A stretch of DNA of 64,000 nucleotides from Hyaloraphidium curvatum (taxonomy: Eukaryota; Monoblepharomycota; Hyaloraphidiomycetes; Hyaloraphidiales; Hyaloraphidiaceae): contig JAIVFI010000033.1 of assembly GCA_025558095.1 (NCBI GenBank), positions 186,001 to 250,000 on the forward strand, read 5' to 3'. Positions 52,142-61,871 of this stretch are shown piece by piece; the first letter of the stretch is position 1, and each line of letters opens with the position of its first letter. Under the pieces are notes generated by a model. That model was not told where the DNA came from. It was given only the letters and a program-made list of their open reading frames with translations, and made no database searches. A program made the translations under genes and the position numbers.

Positions 52142-53167
52142 ATGGCCAGCAGCGCCGCAGCGGAATGGGTTCCCGTGTGGGACGACAACTACAAGGCGTA
52201 CTATTACTACAACAGATCGACGAAGGAGACGACGTGGACGCCGCCCGACGGCGTCGAGGTGCCCGCTGCGGACGAGTCGGACGCGTCCGAATCGGCCTCG
52301 GAGGGCGGCAGCGGCGACGAGGAGGCGCCGCAACCGCCGTCGCTGAAGCGGAAAGCCGCGTCGGAGAGGAGTTCGGAGGGCGGGCGTGAGGACAGCCCCG
52401 AGCAGCCCGCGGGATCGCCCCCGCCCGACGACCCCCCGCGGAAGCGCGCGCGCACGCCGCCCCCGGACCCCGCGGCGCCCTCCCTCCCCTCGTACGCGAA
52501 ATTCTACGCCGGCGTCGCGGCGGCCTCGCAGCCCGCGCCCGTGTCGGACCCCGCCAGCGGGCGGTTCCAGTACGCCCCGCGCCCCGCCGCGGAGGGCGAC
52601 GCCGACACGAGCGCGCTGGACTCGCTGTTCGCGCGGATCGACGAGGCCAAGGAGGTGCTGGACCGGATCGCGCCGCCCGAAGAGGGGAGGAGGGGGGATC
52701 CGGACGAGGCGGAGAGGCTGAGGGAGGAGGTGCTGAAGTTGGACGCGGCGGCGGCGCTGGCGCCGCCCGAGGAGGAGGAGGCGCCGTCGTTGCCCGCAGA
52801 TGGTGGGACCGCGCGCGCGGCGGGCTCGTTCAGGTCGCTGAAACCCCCCTGCGGCGCAGAATACCGCGCGGTCGGCTTCTTCGACGCCAAGACGGGCAAG
52901 TTCCGCCGCCCCGACGTCGACGCCCGCGTGGCCGACCCGCGCGACTACTTCCACGACGCCAACAAGGCCGTGCGTCAGATGAACTTCTACTTCGACTACG
53001 AGCAGTTTGCCGAGGAGCGGTCCCGGGACCGGCAGGAGGCCCTGCTCAACCCCGAGGGGCCAAAGAAGCTGACCAAGAAGCAGATCGAGGAGTACAAGCG
53101 CAAGAAGGAGGAGAAGAAGAAGCGCAGGCACATTGCCGAGTACGGAATTGAGTCCGACATTTACTGA
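52142..53167 (+). CDS. WW-domain nuclear protein
   Basis: Single exon, 341 residues. One WW domain at residues about 8-37 (EWVPVWDDNYKAYYYYNRST then TTWTPP) with both conserved Trp. Then an acidic and basic disordered region with an NLS-like PPRKRAR. A conserved-looking C-terminus follows (ARVADPRDYFHDANKAVRQM then FDYEQFAEERSRDRQEALL) and ends in a Lys-rich helix (KKLTKKQIEEYKRKKEEKKK). WW domains bind Pro-rich ligands; this layout is typical of splicing or transcription adaptors. The exact family is not named. Confidence 0.78.
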   Translation: MASSAAAEWVPVWDDNYKAYYYYNRSTKETTWTPPDGVEVPAADESDASESASEGGSGDEEAPQPPSLKRKAASERSSEGGREDSPEQPAGSPPPDDPPRKRARTPPPDPAAPSLPSYAKFYAGVAAASQPAPVSDPASGRFQYAPRPAAEGDADTSALDSLFARIDEAKEVLDRIAPPEEGRRGDPDEAERLREEVLKLDAAAALAPPEEEEAPSLPADGGTARAAGSFRSLKPPCGAEYRAVGFFDAKTGKFRRPDVDARVADPRDYFHDANKAVRQMNFYFDYEQFAEERSRDRQEALLNPEGPKKLTKKQIEEYKRKKEEKKKRRHIAEYGIESDIY

Positions 53168-53244
53168 CCCCCTGGAGCCGACCCGACGTATGCGATGCCA
53201 CGAGGCCAGATGTATCTCAAAGCATCACGCTGTACACTGCCACC

Positions 53245-54031
53245 CTACGACGAGGCGGCGGGCGCGCCGCGGGGCTTGGCCGCGGTGCCTGGACGGACGG
53301 GGAAGGGTCAATTGCAGTCCGCGACGTGCCGGTGCGGGTGCCACCCACCCTCGCGGAAGCCGTTCTTGAATCTCCGGGGCATGTCCTTCAGATGCCGCGT
53401 GCGGCCGGTGCCCGTCGTCTTCCGGCGCTTGCCCTTGACCGACCAGTTGTCTGCGCCCGGGAACCCCGTCAGCCTCCTTTCCGCGCCGGCCCGGGGGCGC
53501 ATCCGCGACACGCACACTTCCTGATCTTGGCGGCCGGGTACCCGCACTGCGCGCACGTCTTCTTCTGCTTGTGGAACGAGCGGTTGCCGCACCGCACGCA
53601 GAGCGTGTGGGACTTTGTGTGCCGCTTGCCGAAGGCCTGCGTGCCCTTCGTCTGCGGGGAGAGGGGCGTCAGAGGTCCGTCCGAAAGAAGGAGGAGAGAA
53701 AGGGAGGGGGAAACGGGGAGGGGCGGGCTCGGGGGCAGGGGCTCTCCAGAACCCGGGAGGAGAAGGCCAGCCTGCCCGCATCCCATGCCAGTGCGCCCGC
53801 GATGGCCCACGGGCACGCCCAACAGAATGCCGTGGTCCCACATGCCGAGCCCTGCCGCAGCCCCGCAGCCAGCCGGGAACGCCAGGCCGTCGACAAGAGG
53901 GTGCCGAGGGAGGCCGACCAGTGACCTGGCCTCCGCCCAAGCCGGCCCCGCGCCCCGCCAGTGTGCAGCCCGACAGCCGCGCTTCCGCCCGAGCCGCCCC
54001 TCCCGCGTCCGCCGGTCATGACACGAACCAT
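53245..54031 (-). CDS. RPL37: 60S ribosomal protein L37 (eL37)
   Basis: Four exons: 54031-54029 (only the ATG), 53651-53516, 53450-53349 and 53288-53245; 94 residues in frame. Sequence landmarks: [38 protein letters not shown] with the C-x2-C / C-x2-C zinc ligands, [29 protein letters not shown], ending [12 protein letters not shown]. Part of the large ribosomal subunit. The first intron, right after ATG, is about 377 nt and the longest well-supported intron here. Highly expressed ribosomal-protein genes often carry such 5' introns. 98 bp separate it from the divergent sulfurtransferase. Confidence 0.95.
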
Positions 54032-54129
54032 TGTGGCCGAGAGCTGTGGTGAGCCGGGTGATCGTCGGACCAACAGTATGTGTGGGTTACCCCAACCTAG
54101 CCGGCCGCCGATCGACAACAACCAAAAGC

Positions 54130-55467
54130 ATGCGGCCGCGTGCGCTGCCCCGCGCGCTGGCGCGGACCTGCGGGCCCCAGCAGCGCGGCGCGGGGAGCGG
54201 GGCGATGCCGGCCGCCGTGTGCGGGGGCGTGCTCTGCCGGGCGGCGCCTCCTGCCCCGCCGATGGCCTTCCGCGGACCGCGTGCTGGGTGCGCACCCGCC
54301 GCCCGCAGACGCGGGCTGGCCACGCAGGCCAAGGCAGCGGACACCGGTGACGCGGCAGCCGGCGGAGCGGTGCCCGACGTGGTCGACGCGGAATGGCTGG
54401 CGTCGCGGCTCGGGACCCCCCGCCTGGCGGTGTTCGACGCGACGTGGTTCCCGCGGCCCGCGCTGACCGAGGACGACGACCGCTACTGGCGCCGCGGATT
54501 CCGCGAGGCGCTGTACGGCCAGAACGCGGTGCGCGACGCGTGGACGCCCAGGGACGCAAAGGCGCTGTTCGCCGCCCGCCGCATCCCCGGCGCCCGCTTC
54601 CTCGACATCGACGGCCTCTCGGACGCCGTGGCAAAGGGCACGCGGCGGCTGCCGATCGCGGAGGACTTTGCACAGCGCGTGTCGGACATGCGCGTGTCAA
54701 ACGAGGACCACGTCGTCCTCTACGACTCGCGAGGCATGCTGTCGGCCCCCCGCGCGCACTGGCTGTTCAAATGCTTCGGCCACGCGCGCGTCTCGGTGCT
54801 CGACGGCGGGCTGCCCGCGTGGCTGGCCGAGGGCAGGCCGGTCGACGAGGGCGAGCCCGATCGTCGCCCCCCCGTGGGGCCGCCCACACGCTACGTGGCC
54901 CGCCTGGACGACCGCCTCTTCCTGGACTACCAGCGCATGTGGGACTGCGTGCTCAACAACTTCATCGACCCCGACGCGCACCAGGTGGTCGACGCCAGGC
55001 TGCCCAGGGTGTGGGTGGTCCGCCGGCCCGCCGGGTCTCTTTCCATGCCTAACCGCCCCCGGCTTCCAGACACCGCGGCGAGCTGCTCGACGCCATCCAC
55101 GGCCCGCGCACCCCCCGCGGGCACATCCCCGGCTCCACCAACGTCCCCTACCCCGCCGTCCTCGGCGCCTCGGGCCGCCTCCTCCATCTGCCGGACCTCG
55201 CCGCGCTCTTCGACCGCGCCCGGATCGACCTCTCGGGCCGCATCGTCGTCTATTCCGGTACGCCGCGCCCGCATGCCCCCCGCGTTCCGTCCTGACGGCG
55301 GTTCCCGCCCGCACGCAGGGAGCAACGTCACGGCCGCGCTGGTCCGCCTCGCCCTCCTCCGCGCCGGCGCCGCCCCCGAGCGCACCGCGCTCTTCGACGG
55401 GGGCTGGGCCGACTGGGCTTCCAAGCGCGATTCGCCGATAAAGGGACGCAGGCCCGCGGTCGGGTAG
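54130..55467 (+). CDS. Rhodanese-family (MST/TST-type) protein lacking the catalytic Cys
   Basis: Three exons (54130-55010, 55070-55257, 55319-55467), 405 residues. Mitochondrial-type N-terminus (RRRGLATQAKAADTG). Two rhodanese domains: the first with RYWRRGFREALYGQN, RIPGARFLDID and VLYDSRGMLSAPRAHWLF; the second with RGHIPGSTNVPYPAVL and the active-site loop YSGSNVTAALV. Active MST/TST enzymes have Cys where Ser356 stands (CGSGVTA or CRKGVTA). The read is direct: TAT TCC G, intron, GG AGC. The rest of the fold is intact, so this is not a decayed gene. It may bind rather than transfer sulfur. Confidence 0.88.
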   Translation: MRPRALPRALARTCGPQQRGAGSGAMPAAVCGGVLCRAAPPAPPMAFRGPRAGCAPAARRRGLATQAKAADTGDAAAGGAVPDVVDAEWLASRLGTPRLAVFDATWFPRPALTEDDDRYWRRGFREALYGQNAVRDAWTPRDAKALFAARRIPGARFLDIDGLSDAVAKGTRRLPIAEDFAQRVSDMRVSNEDHVVLYDSRGMLSAPRAHWLFKCFGHARVSVLDGGLPAWLAEGRPVDEGEPDRRPPVGPPTRYVARLDDRLFLDYQRMWDCVLNNFIDPDAHQVVDARLPRVWVVRRPAGSLSMPNRPRLPDTAASCSTPSTARAPPAGTSPAPPTSPTPPSSAPRAASSICRTSPRSSTAPGSTSRAASSSIPVRRARMPPAFRPDGGSRPHAGSNVTAALVRLALLRAGAAPERTALFDGGWADWASKRDSPIKGRRPAVG

Positions 55468-55496
55468 GCGCCCTCCTTGGCTTGGGGGGGGGGGGA

Positions 55497-56046
55497 TCAG
55501 CCGGGGCCGACCTTGCTGTAGCGGAAGGAAGGTCGGCGTGCGGCCGCAACGGGGGGATAGAGGCTCCACCCACGGGATGTCGTAGTGCTCCGGGATCTTT
55601 TCCAGCTTCTCGTTGTACTCTGCCACCCGGTCCTTGTGCGACTTGGCCGCCATCTTGGAGATCTTGTCCATTTGCTGCCCTCCGACGGGGCGCGTCAGCC
55701 TCCCTCCGGGCCATCCGGCGACGGAGATCGACGCACCCGCTTGCGCTGCGCCTCCTCGAACTTGAGCTGCGCCTTGGTCTTGCTCGGCCCCGCGACCACG
55801 GGCACCGCGCCGGCACCGGGGGACTCGCTCCGCCCGCGCGCGGCCTCGGCCTCCTTCGCCGCCGCGGCCTCCTTCGCCGCGGCCTCGGCGCGCCGCGCGT
55901 CGTCGTCCTTCTTGGGCTTCTTCTTCCTGTGCCGGGATGGAGGCGTTAGGGGGTGCCGGAGTGGGAGGGAGGGAGACGGACTTCTTGACGCCCGCGTCGC
56001 CGCCCTTGAGCTTCAGCCCGCCACCCATGGTCTCGTAGGCGGACAT
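55497..56046 (-). CDS. FAM32A-like protein
   Basis: Starts MSAYETMGGGLKLKGGD. Lys-rich helix (KKKKPKKDDDARR) after a splice near 55925-55980, then KTKAQLKFEEAQRK, and after another splice MDKISKMAAKSHKDRVAEYN leading to HYDIPKVGPG and stop. The last splice is phase 2: CC|GTGGG...CTACAG|CAAGG restores IPKV, the FAM32A end. FAM32A is a spliceosome component near the 3' splice site at catalysis. About 110-120 residues. Its stop is 29 bp from the convergent rhodanese stop. Confidence 0.82.
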
Positions 56047-56308
56047 GGCGGGAGGAGAGGCGCGAAGATGGGGGTTCCAGGCAGCAGGAAGGGCAGGAGG
56101 CGGGCAGAGCGTTCAGCGTTCAGTGCGTTCGATCGACTTCGCGCAGCGCCGTCGCCTACTGCGATCGTCTCACTCTTGGAGTCGGCAAGGTCCACGCGCT
56201 GCTCCAATCCATCGATTCCAGGCCGCAATTCCTCTAGCTACAACCTATACATGCAGGCTTCCCGCCCGTACCCACACGGCGCATCCGCCGACCGTTCCAC
56301 CGCCGCCT

Positions 56309-57449
56309 TCATGCCGGCGTCTCCTTTTCCCCCTCGTCCCCGCTGTCCCCCGTCGACGGCGGCTCCTCGGGCCCGCGATCCGCGACCGACAGCGGGGCCA
56401 GGTCCTCCGCCAGGTCGTCCAGCGACGACGCGACGGTCACGGCGTGCTCCGGCTCGCTCGCCGGCCCTTCCGCCGCCGGCGACGCGTCCGCCGGCGCGGT
56501 CGCCGGGGAAGGCGACGGCAACGGCGCGTCGCCATCCTGCACGTCCACGTAGTTGGTCGGCACGAGGCCCTTGTCCACCAGCTTCACGCGCACGCGGAGC
56601 TTCCCGTCCTTGTCCAGCCGCACGCGGGTCCGCCCCTGCGCGTTCACCTTCCTGTTGACGCGGCCCTTGACCTTGATCTTGACCTTCAGGCCCAGCGACC
56701 AGCCGTCGGGGTACAGCCGGCGGTAGTCCAGGAAGCGGTCCAGGTCGAGGGCAAAGGACCGCGGGCGCAGGTAGATGGCGACCGACGGCAGCGGCTTGGT
56801 CGGCGAGTCGATCGACGCCGTCCTGTCCTCGGCCGCGGGCTCGGGCACCGACGCCAGCAGCGGCGACAGCAGGTTCTTGCTCATGTCCGCCTCCTCGGCA
56901 AACTCGGGGGCGCCTGCGCGGCGGTCCAGCAGCAGGATGCCCTCGCCCTCGCGCACAGTCATCTCCCACTCGGTCACGCCCTGGAACTCGTACATGGCCT
57001 TTGCCTTTGCGAAGGTGAACTGGTGCAGCACCAGCTTGGCCTCCAGCATTTTGGCCAGGTCCAGGTCGGCCAGCAGCTGGTTGCAGTTGACCTCGACGGT
57101 CTCCTTCGTCCGGCCCCAGCCCGTGGAGAAGTTGGAGCCCAGCGACGACGTCGAGTCGTCGAATGCGTCCATCGAGTTGTCCACGAACTCGCCATCCGAG
57201 CCCGAGCCGTCGCCGTCGGGCGCGCCGTCGTACGGCAGACACCAGTGGCGCGGGTCGGCCGGTGGGTACGCAAAGTCGCGGCGGCGCACGTCGCCCTGCA
57301 GGGACTGCGGACCGGTGAGGGAGGCCGGCGCGCGACGCGCGGGCACCCACCTGCGCCTTGGCACGCAGGTCCGCCGCCGTGGGCGGCCCGTCGGCCGGCG
57401 TATCCGGCGGAGCCGCGTCGGCCGGGCCCGCGTCGTCTCCGTCGGCCAT
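56309..57449 (-). CDS. Protein with an SH3 domain interrupted by long insertions
   Basis: Two exons (start 57449; splice near 57352/57302 gives KAQ|GDVRRRDFAYPP), 361 residues. The N-terminus is acidic and disordered. A helix (CNQLLADLDLAKMLEAKLVL) precedes AMYEFQGVTEWEMTVREGEG at residues 133-152, the first half of an SH3 domain. DGWSLG comes at 230-235 and GLVPTNYVDV at 276-285, the SH3 end. So one SH3 fold carries inserts of about 70 and 40 residues, partly Lys/Val-rich beta strands. The C-terminus is acidic. SH3 domains bind PxxP peptides; partner unknown. Confidence 0.72.
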
Positions 57450-57990
57450 TAGGGGGATGCGGGGGAGGGGGCGGGGTGCTCGCTCGAAAGTCGATCGTGC
57501 GCCCCCGCCTCGGTGAAATCGACCCGGTCTCGAACACGGCCCCAATCCAGAGGAAAATGTAGGCAGCCGCACTACTGTTCTCGGTATCCTTAGTACAGAA
57601 GCTGAAGGCTCGTTCCGGCCGTTTCTGGTGGCCTGGGCGGGGCTGCCTCGGGGCCCCACTTCCCTTCTCGTTCCATCACCCAACTTACGAGACATCAGGT
57701 CGAAAGACATCATCCGCTTGCTTTCCAGGATGGTCATCAATGCTCTTGTCGATCCGATTGTCGCCGATGCCGCCGCTATGGTGCTCACTCCCCGTTGCTG
57801 CGATCTTGGCCCATCAGATTACGTCCAAGCTAGCTCGCAACGGCCGCTCCCATCGAGCATCCACGGCATTCAAGGGTCAATCCATCACTCGGCAAATCCA
57901 GAAAACGAATACAGGACATCCGGGTCGGCCGTGAAGTTGGGGACGACATGCCGCCGCCGAAAACCATTCACCCGACTCGCAACTCGCGAA
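57450..57990. promoter_or_regulatory. Divergent intergenic region
   Basis: 541 bp between the split-SH3 gene and SPT4, on divergent strands. No gene or repeat is supported; both promoters are expected here. Confidence 0.35.
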
Positions 57991-58411
57991 ATGGCCGCGG
58001 CTCCCGGTGTGCCCAAGGAGCGGGCCAAGCTCCGCGCGTGTATGCTGTGCGGCCTCCTGAAGGTAGGCATGCCCTTCCCCGGCCGCGGGACCCCGCTGAC
58101 CCCCCGGACGGCGCGCCCAGACGGCCGCGCAGTTCAAACGCGACGGCTGCGACAACTGCGAGGAGCTCCTGCATTACCGCGGCTCCTCCTCCTCGGTGCA
58201 GTCGTGCACCACGGACAAATTCGAGGGCATGATCGGGCTGTTCCAGCCCGACAACTCGTGGGCCGCGCGGAACCTCAACATCGAAAAGTTCGTGCGGGGC
58301 ATGTACGCCGTGCGCGTCGTCGGGAGGTTGCCGGAGGACATCGAGGACCGGCTTCGGGACGAGGGCTACGTGGTCTATCCGCGGGATGGGAGCACGGTCG
58401 AGGGGTCGTAG
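57991..58411 (+). CDS. SPT4: Transcription elongation factor Spt4
   Basis: Two exons (57991-58062, 58121-58411), 120 residues, the normal Spt4 length. Four-Cys zinc site: RACMLCGLLK and GCDNCEELL. The family core follows (SCTTDKFEGMIGLFQPDNSW, EKFVRGMYAVRVVGRLPEDI). Spt4 pairs with the Spt5 NGN domain to form DSIF, which promotes RNA polymerase II processivity. The intron lies between the two zinc halves, at LLK|TAAQFKRDG. Confidence 0.95.
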
Positions 58412-58564
58412 GCATCTGGGGTCTGGCGGCCGGCGACGACGATACCCGGGCGAGGGCACCCTGTAAAGCACCACTGCGGCATGGCACCGGATCTGCGTCT
58501 CTTTCATCTGCGTGTCTGTCTTTCTCGTCTCATCTCTGATCTCCATATCTCCAAGTCTCAAGCT

Positions 58565-61172
58565 TCATCTCTCTTGATTGCCTGTTTCGCTCGCAGCGGC
58601 CCCGTTCTCCGCGGCTTCGCCCTCCTCGTCGCTTTCTTCTTCATCGTCGTCGGCATCGCCGCCCGTCAGAATATCCTTGTCTTTGAATGGCAGCGGTACG
58701 TCCCTGTGCGGCGGCGTCAGCACCTTTCCGCCCCTTGCCCCGGGGAACCCACCGAACTACTCTGAAGTTATCAGTGTTGTTGGCGTGCTCCGTCTCGACG
58801 CGGATCAAGTTCCACTGTCCCCTGCGGCAGACCTCGAGCAGCGCCAGGCCGAACGCCACGAGCGCGCCGTCCACGCCCAGACTCGTCCAGTAAGACGGAG
58901 AGAGCACGAGGATGAAGGAGCAACGCAGGACGGCGTTGGTGGCCATGGCAAAGTAGTAGAAGGACTGCGGGTACGTGAGCTCACCCCGGAGGTACCCGTG
59001 CTCCGGCTTGCCAAGCGCCCAATCCTTGCGGATGTCCCACGTCAGGGAGTAGGCCGTCGAGGCCACAGCGAAGCCGATCCAGACAGCCCAGCTCGCCCAG
59101 CCCTTGTCGAGTTTGGACCCAAACGAGGCGACGATGACGCACGAGCTGGTGAAGTATTTGCCGGCGTTGATGAGGTGGTCGCGGTGCTTGGGGTCGTCGA
59201 CGTAGCCTGGTGGCCCAATGGCACCATCCATCAGCCCCTGAAGGTTTCGCCGACGAATGCGACTCACGTCTTATGCACTGCACGAGGCGGAAAACGTTGG
59301 GTATGTTCAACAGCATCGGGATGAGCCAATCGTGCTCAAGGTTACAGTGCAGCTCCAGGTCCGACCACGAGTGCCGGTACGCGCAGATGAAGGTCGCCAG
59401 CCCCGTGAACATATACGAGCACGAGACCAGCTCGTCGGCAATGAACACGTCGCGGAATTGCACAGGCAGAATGCCCGAGAGCACGGTCGCACGGAGCAGG
59501 CTGCGGACGGCCCATCGCCTCGACGACAGGAAGAAGACCGGCAGGGGATTGAGCATGAGCAGGACGATGAATAGGATGTAGAGCAATGGGTACGCTTCGC
59601 TAGGGACGAGCCCGGCGAGCCAGCTGCGAAGAATTAGTGGCAGCGTGGCCGAATCAAGACGAAACCCACTTGTTGAAGGTGAAGTAGAGACATAGGGAGA
59701 GAATGAGAGCAATGAAGCCAATGAGCTCCATAATCTGAAATGGATTGAGATAGTCTCTTGGATCGAGTTCGAAAATGAAAACGTGGTTGATTCCGTAGCG
59801 CTTCCACACCAAAACGTTCCCGCAGAACAAAAGGAGCAGGAAAATGGGGACAAAAAAGCCTCCGTAAACTAGGAGGAAGTATCGATTGTTCTCGGACGCC
59901 GCAAGACCGCCGATTATGAGCGTGCGCACCGTGCTCACGAGCGGAACCAGCGAAAGCCCCCAAAAGAGCCCGGTCCGGAAGGCGGTCCAGGTATTGTCCT
60001 CGTCCCTGGTGTCCGGCAAGCGCAGTTTGTCCAGGCATTTGCGGTTGCCGCCGTGGAGCCTCAAGAACAACCGCTCCGTGGCCTCGATCATATCGTCCAG
60101 CCTCTTGGAGGACGAAAAATCGGCCTCGTCCACCTTGGGCATGTACAGCGGCTGTGCATCGAAGTAGGCGGCCTCGCTGAACTTCTTTAGCACCTTGGCA
60201 AAGATCATCCGGTTCAAAACGCGGTAGTTCTTGATGAGCTGCAGGTACCGATAGTGCTCCATGACGGCCTCTTCTATCTTGCGCCGTGCAGTCGCGGGGA
60301 AGGAATCCACCTCGCCAAAGGCGTCCCCGTGCGGCAGCGTCGGAGACCCGGGTGCGGAATGGTGGTGACCAGCGACGGGGAGCCTCCCCGCGACGGGAGC
60401 GGCAATCTGCGACACGGAGCCGACGAACGCGGAAATATCCATCTGGAACGTGTCCAGGCTGCCGAAGAAAGTCCCGCCCTTTCCCGATTCGAGACGCTTC
60501 CGAAGCTTCTCGGACGATTCCAAGAGACGCGCGAGCGACGTCAGCTGGCCAGCAAGCGCGCGGAAGCGCTCGAAGGCAATCGACTCCTGCCCTTGGTAAA
60601 AGGTATTCACCTTAAGGAGGGAACACAGGTTGGTTAACTCCCCCGTCAATGCCCGGGACACAGGTATTCACCTTGGACAGCTGCCTATCCAGGTAATGGA
60701 AGAATTCAACCTCAGCGTGGATGCCTCTGACCATAAGAATCACCGACAGAGGCATCGCCCCGTAGTCGATCCTCTGCGGGGCAGGTTCCAGGACCGAAGT
60801 CAGGGTTCGTATTGCATCCCGAAAGCTAGCTTTGCGCTGGAGCGCCTTCGAGGGATCGTTCCTGGATCTCCGATTGAGGGAAGGACGCGAGGCCCCGGGA
60901 GGCGCCAGCAGGGACTCGGTTTCGTCGGGTCGCGGCTCATCCAGGTTGTCTTCCAAGTGCGATTCCACCGCCGGGATGATCGAGATCCCTCCCTGCTCGA
61001 GCATCGCGGAAATCCAGTTGTCCAACGGTCCAGCGATGTCTTCTCCCCGTCTTCGCTTCTCGCGGATCGCGACCTCGACATCTTTGATCTTGGCCTTCAG
61101 CTGCCCGTAATTGGCGTAGCTATGCCGCCACTCCGAGATTCTCTCGTTGCGCAGGTACGTTTCGAACTTCAT
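58565..61172 (-). CDS. SPX-EXS phosphate exporter (Xpr1/Syg1 family)
   Basis: Multi-exon. SPX start MKFETYLRNERISEWRHSYA with a Lys-rich helix (GQLKAKIKDVE); SPX domains bind inositol pyrophosphates. SPX continues with DRQLSK|VNTFYQGQE and the C-terminal helices (HYRYLQLIKNYRVLNRMIFAKVLKKF). Membrane part: eight or so spans, then EXS with FIADELVSCSYMFTGLATFI, ATNAVLRCSFILV and EVCRRGQWNLIRVETEHANN. A 49-nt intron near 58751-58703 joins FRVVR to DVPLPFKDKDI, the family end, and an acidic tail follows. Role: phosphate efflux or sensing across plasma or Golgi membrane. Confidence 0.9.
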
Positions 61173-61177
61173 CTTAT

Positions 61178-61391
61178 ATGCACCCGCGCGCGACGACGCA
61201 CGTATACCCCAGGGTCACCCAGGGTCACGTCCCGTTGTCCCCAAAACGGGGTAAAGCGGGGTCTCTACCCCCGGGTTTTGCGGGGGCGCGTGGCCCGGGG
61301 TATTCCGGGTGTGCGGTCGTAGTTACAGCGCGATCGTTGACTTGATCACGCCGGAGCCCACCGCCATCGCGCATCACGCGTTCCGGGTCCT
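61178..61391. promoter_or_regulatory. G-rich inverted-repeat cluster between SPX-EXS and CutA genes
   Basis: This 214-bp divergent promoter has ccccaaaacgggg, several further CGGGGT/ACCCCG runs, cccccgggttttgcggggg and two copies of cccagggtcac. It may be a cluster of zinc-finger binding sites or a hairpin-forming segment. Confidence 0.5.
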
Positions 61392-61871
61392 ATGCCAGCG
61401 CATAGAGCTCTCTACACCTTCCGGAACTGTTTGCAAGCGAATCCTTTTGGCTCACCGGCCGCCTCCGCGACCGCTTGCTTCGTATTCGGCGCGCTTCTCG
61501 TCGCATCTGTGGTCCCGTCGCGCCACATGAGCACAATGGCCGCTACGCGCCAGGACAGCGTCGTTCTCTACGTGACGACTCCGAACACGGAGGTTGCGAA
61601 GAAGCTTGCCCACGGCCTTCTCGAGAAGAAGCTCATTGCGTGCGCAAACCTGGTCCCCCAAATAACCTCGATCTACACGTGGAAGGACAAAATCGAGGAG
61701 GACAACGAGGTTCTGATGATTTTGAAGTCCAAACAAGAGTTGGTGGACGACATCACCGCCCACGTCAGGGCAAATCATCCCTACGAGGTCCCGGAAGTTA
61801 TCAGCTTGCCAATCACCGCCGGCAACCCGGCGTATTTGGATTGGATAACCCAGAATACAGCTCAGCGATGA
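61392..61871 (+). CDS. CUTA: CutA1 family protein
   Basis: Single exon, 159 residues from ATG 61392. A basic start and a hydrophobic stretch (ATACFVFGALLVASVV) precede MSTMAATRQD, so the first 45 residues are a targeting or anchor segment and a second ATG at 61527 would give the core alone. CutA core: VVLYVTTPNTEVAKKLAHGL, KKLIACANLVPQITSIYTWK, DNEVLMILKSKQ, HPYEVPEVISLPI, NPAYLDWI. CutA1 forms very stable trimers linked to metal tolerance and, in animals, to acetylcholinesterase anchoring. The stop overlaps the convergent TAPT1 stop by 10 bp. Confidence 0.92.
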   Translation: MPAHRALYTFRNCLQANPFGSPAASATACFVFGALLVASVVPSRHMSTMAATRQDSVVLYVTTPNTEVAKKLAHGLLEKKLIACANLVPQITSIYTWKDKIEEDNEVLMILKSKQELVDDITAHVRANHPYEVPEVISLPITAGNPAYLDWITQNTAQR

